A stretch of DNA of 64,000 nucleotides from Bacillota bacterium (GTDB lineage: Bacteria; Bacillota; SHA-98; UBA4971): contig JANLFY010000003.1 in assembly GCA_024653485.1 (NCBI GenBank), forward strand, positions 176,686 through 240,685, given 5' to 3'. The notes under the pieces are model-generated. The model ran no database searches and was not told where the DNA came from. It saw only the letters and a program-made list of their open reading frames with translations. Positions within the stretch are counted from its first letter, which is position 1. Every line of letters begins with the position of its first letter. The translations under genes were made by a program, and so were the position numbers. Of this stretch, positions 63,185-64,000 are shown one piece after another.

Positions 63185-64000
63185 TCACCGGTTGTCAAGG
63201 GACTTCAAGAACTCCGCAAGCTTGTCCGGCTCACCCTCTTTCATCTTGTACGTGTGCTTCTCCTCGGGGAACTTGAGCTCCCTCACATCGCGTACGTATT
63301 CGCTTATGGCGGCGGTGATGACCTCAGCCAGGTTGGCGTACTTCTTCACGAATTTGGGCGTGAACGCTTCGACGAGCCCCAACATGTCCCCGTTGATGAG
63401 GAGCTGGCCGTCGCACTGCAGCCCCGCGCCGATTCCCAGGACCGGTATGCTGAGCCGCTTCGTTATCGCCTCGCCCACCTCTGGTGGGATCGCCTCCAGA
63501 AGCAGGGCGAACGCTCCGGCCTCTTGAATCGCCATGGCATCCAGGACAAGCTCGCGGGCAGCCTCCGCGGTGCGCCCTTGCGCCTTGAACCCACCGAGCT
63601 GACCGGAGCTCTGAGGAGTAAGACCTATGTGCCCCATGACCGGAATGCCCGCGTCAACGATGGCCTTTATCTGGCTTATGACCCTCCTGCCGCCTTCCAG
63701 CTTTATGGCGTCCATCTGGGCTTCCTTGAGGAATCGGCCGGCGTTCTCGACGGCTTTCTCAACTGAAGACTGGTAAGACATAAAGGGCATGTCGCCGATG
63801 ACGAAGGTGTTTGGAGCACCCCTTCTCACGGCCCGGCTGTGGATGATCATTTCATCCATGGTGACAGGGATCGTCCCGGGAAGCCCGTACACTACCATAC
63901 CGAGAGAGTCCCCCACGAGGAGCATGTCGATGCCCGCCTTCTCGGCGAACGACGCAATGGGAAAGTCATACGCGGTAAGGAAAGTGATCTTCTCCCCTTT
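63185..64000 (-). CDS. panB: 3-methyl-2-oxobutanoate hydroxymethyltransferase (partial)
   Basis: First step of pantothenate synthesis from alpha-ketoisovalerate and methylene-THF. About 271 residues visible; the N-terminal few are beyond the right edge, where KGEKITFLTAYDFPIASF is the last part in the window. LLVGDSLGMVVYGLPGTIPVTMDEMI, GDMPFMSYQ, IPVMGHIGLTPQS, AFALLLEAIPPEVGEAITKRLSIPVLGIGAG and LQCDGQLLINGDMLGL are canonical. Its product leads to CoA, the pathway of coaD and of the ACP prosthetic group. Confidence 0.96.
   Translation of the reverse strand, partial: KGEKITFLTAYDFPIASFAEKAGIDMLLVGDSLGMVVYGLPGTIPVTMDEMIIHSRAVRRGAPNTFVIGDMPFMSYQSSVEKAVENAGRFLKEAQMDAIKLEGGRRVISQIKAIVDAGIPVMGHIGLTPQSSGQLGGFKAQGRTAEAARELVLDAMAIQEAGAFALLLEAIPPEVGEAITKRLSIPVLGIGAGLQCDGQLLINGDMLGLVEAFTPKFVKKYANLAEVITAAISEYVRDVRELKFPEEKHTYKMKEGEPDKLAEFLKSLDNR

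Overview
The window is a 64 kb piece of a chromosome from a high-GC, spore-forming Bacillota (Firmicutes) bacterium. The evidence is a T-box leader on valS, CodY, FapR, HslUV/XerC in the CodV-ClpQ-ClpY-CodY arrangement, SpoVS, YlbJ, a YtvI-type permease, a gerA-type germination operon and a SigH-type sigma factor. Gene order follows the Bacillus/Clostridia core chromosome closely, but base composition (strong G/C at third positions) and frequent GTG/TTG starts behind AGGAGG-type ribosome binding sites point to a deep-branching high-GC lineage (Limnochordia/Thermaerobacter/Moorella-like; not resolvable by eye). No rRNA, tRNA, CRISPR array, prophage or insertion sequence was seen.

Layout, almost all on the minus strand and read here from right to left. 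64.0-61.4 kb: panB (partial), a possible TIM-barrel protein of unknown role, and a ResA/TlpA thioredoxin with an operator-like palindrome inside its promoter. 61.1-54.2 kb: rpmB (plus) divergent from asp23-fakA-degV (fatty-acid kinase), then rsmD-coaD-coiled-coil protein, facing ylbJ (plus). 53.9-50.1 kb: ylbK-ylbL, a PG-binding/LysM protein, yceD-rpmF. 49.8-43.7 kb: the complete FapR-controlled lipid operon fapR-plsX-fabH-fabD-fabG-acpP-fabF. 43.3-35.4 kb: rnc, an unknown protein, spoVS, a SigH-type sigma factor, smc, ftsY. 35.2-17.8 kb: from a strong promoter, a long collinear gene string ffh-rpsP-khpA-rimM-trmD-rplS-lepB-rbgA-rnhB-yraN-comM-dprA-DUF494-topA-trmFO-xerC-hslV-hslU-codY. 17.8-12.8 kb: a plus-strand gerA-type germination operon standing where B. 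subtilis has its fla/che operon. 12.7-2.3 kb: rpsB-tsf-pyrH-frr-ferredoxin-uppS-cdsA-ytvI-dxr-rseP-ispG-glycosyltransferase. 2.2-0 kb: a valine T-box leader and the 5' part of valS.

The genes form linked housekeeping modules: translation and ribosome maturation, fatty-acid/phospholipid synthesis and incorporation (fab operon, plsX, cdsA, FakA/DegV), MEP isoprenoid and undecaprenyl synthesis (dxr, ispG, uppS, with a ferredoxin that could feed IspG), protein targeting and export (ffh, ftsY, lepB, rseP), chromosome maintenance (smc, topA, xerC, dprA) and sporulation/germination. I did not find a clearly new multi-gene system. The best candidates for novelty are the uncharacterised repeat-containing protein beside spoVS, an acyl carrier protein with a degenerate recognition helix, a CsoR/CstR-like operator filling the resA promoter spacer, a similar palindrome in the yceD promoter, RbgA and SMC proteins with altered nucleotide-binding motifs, and a LysM protein with an unrecognised C-terminal domain.
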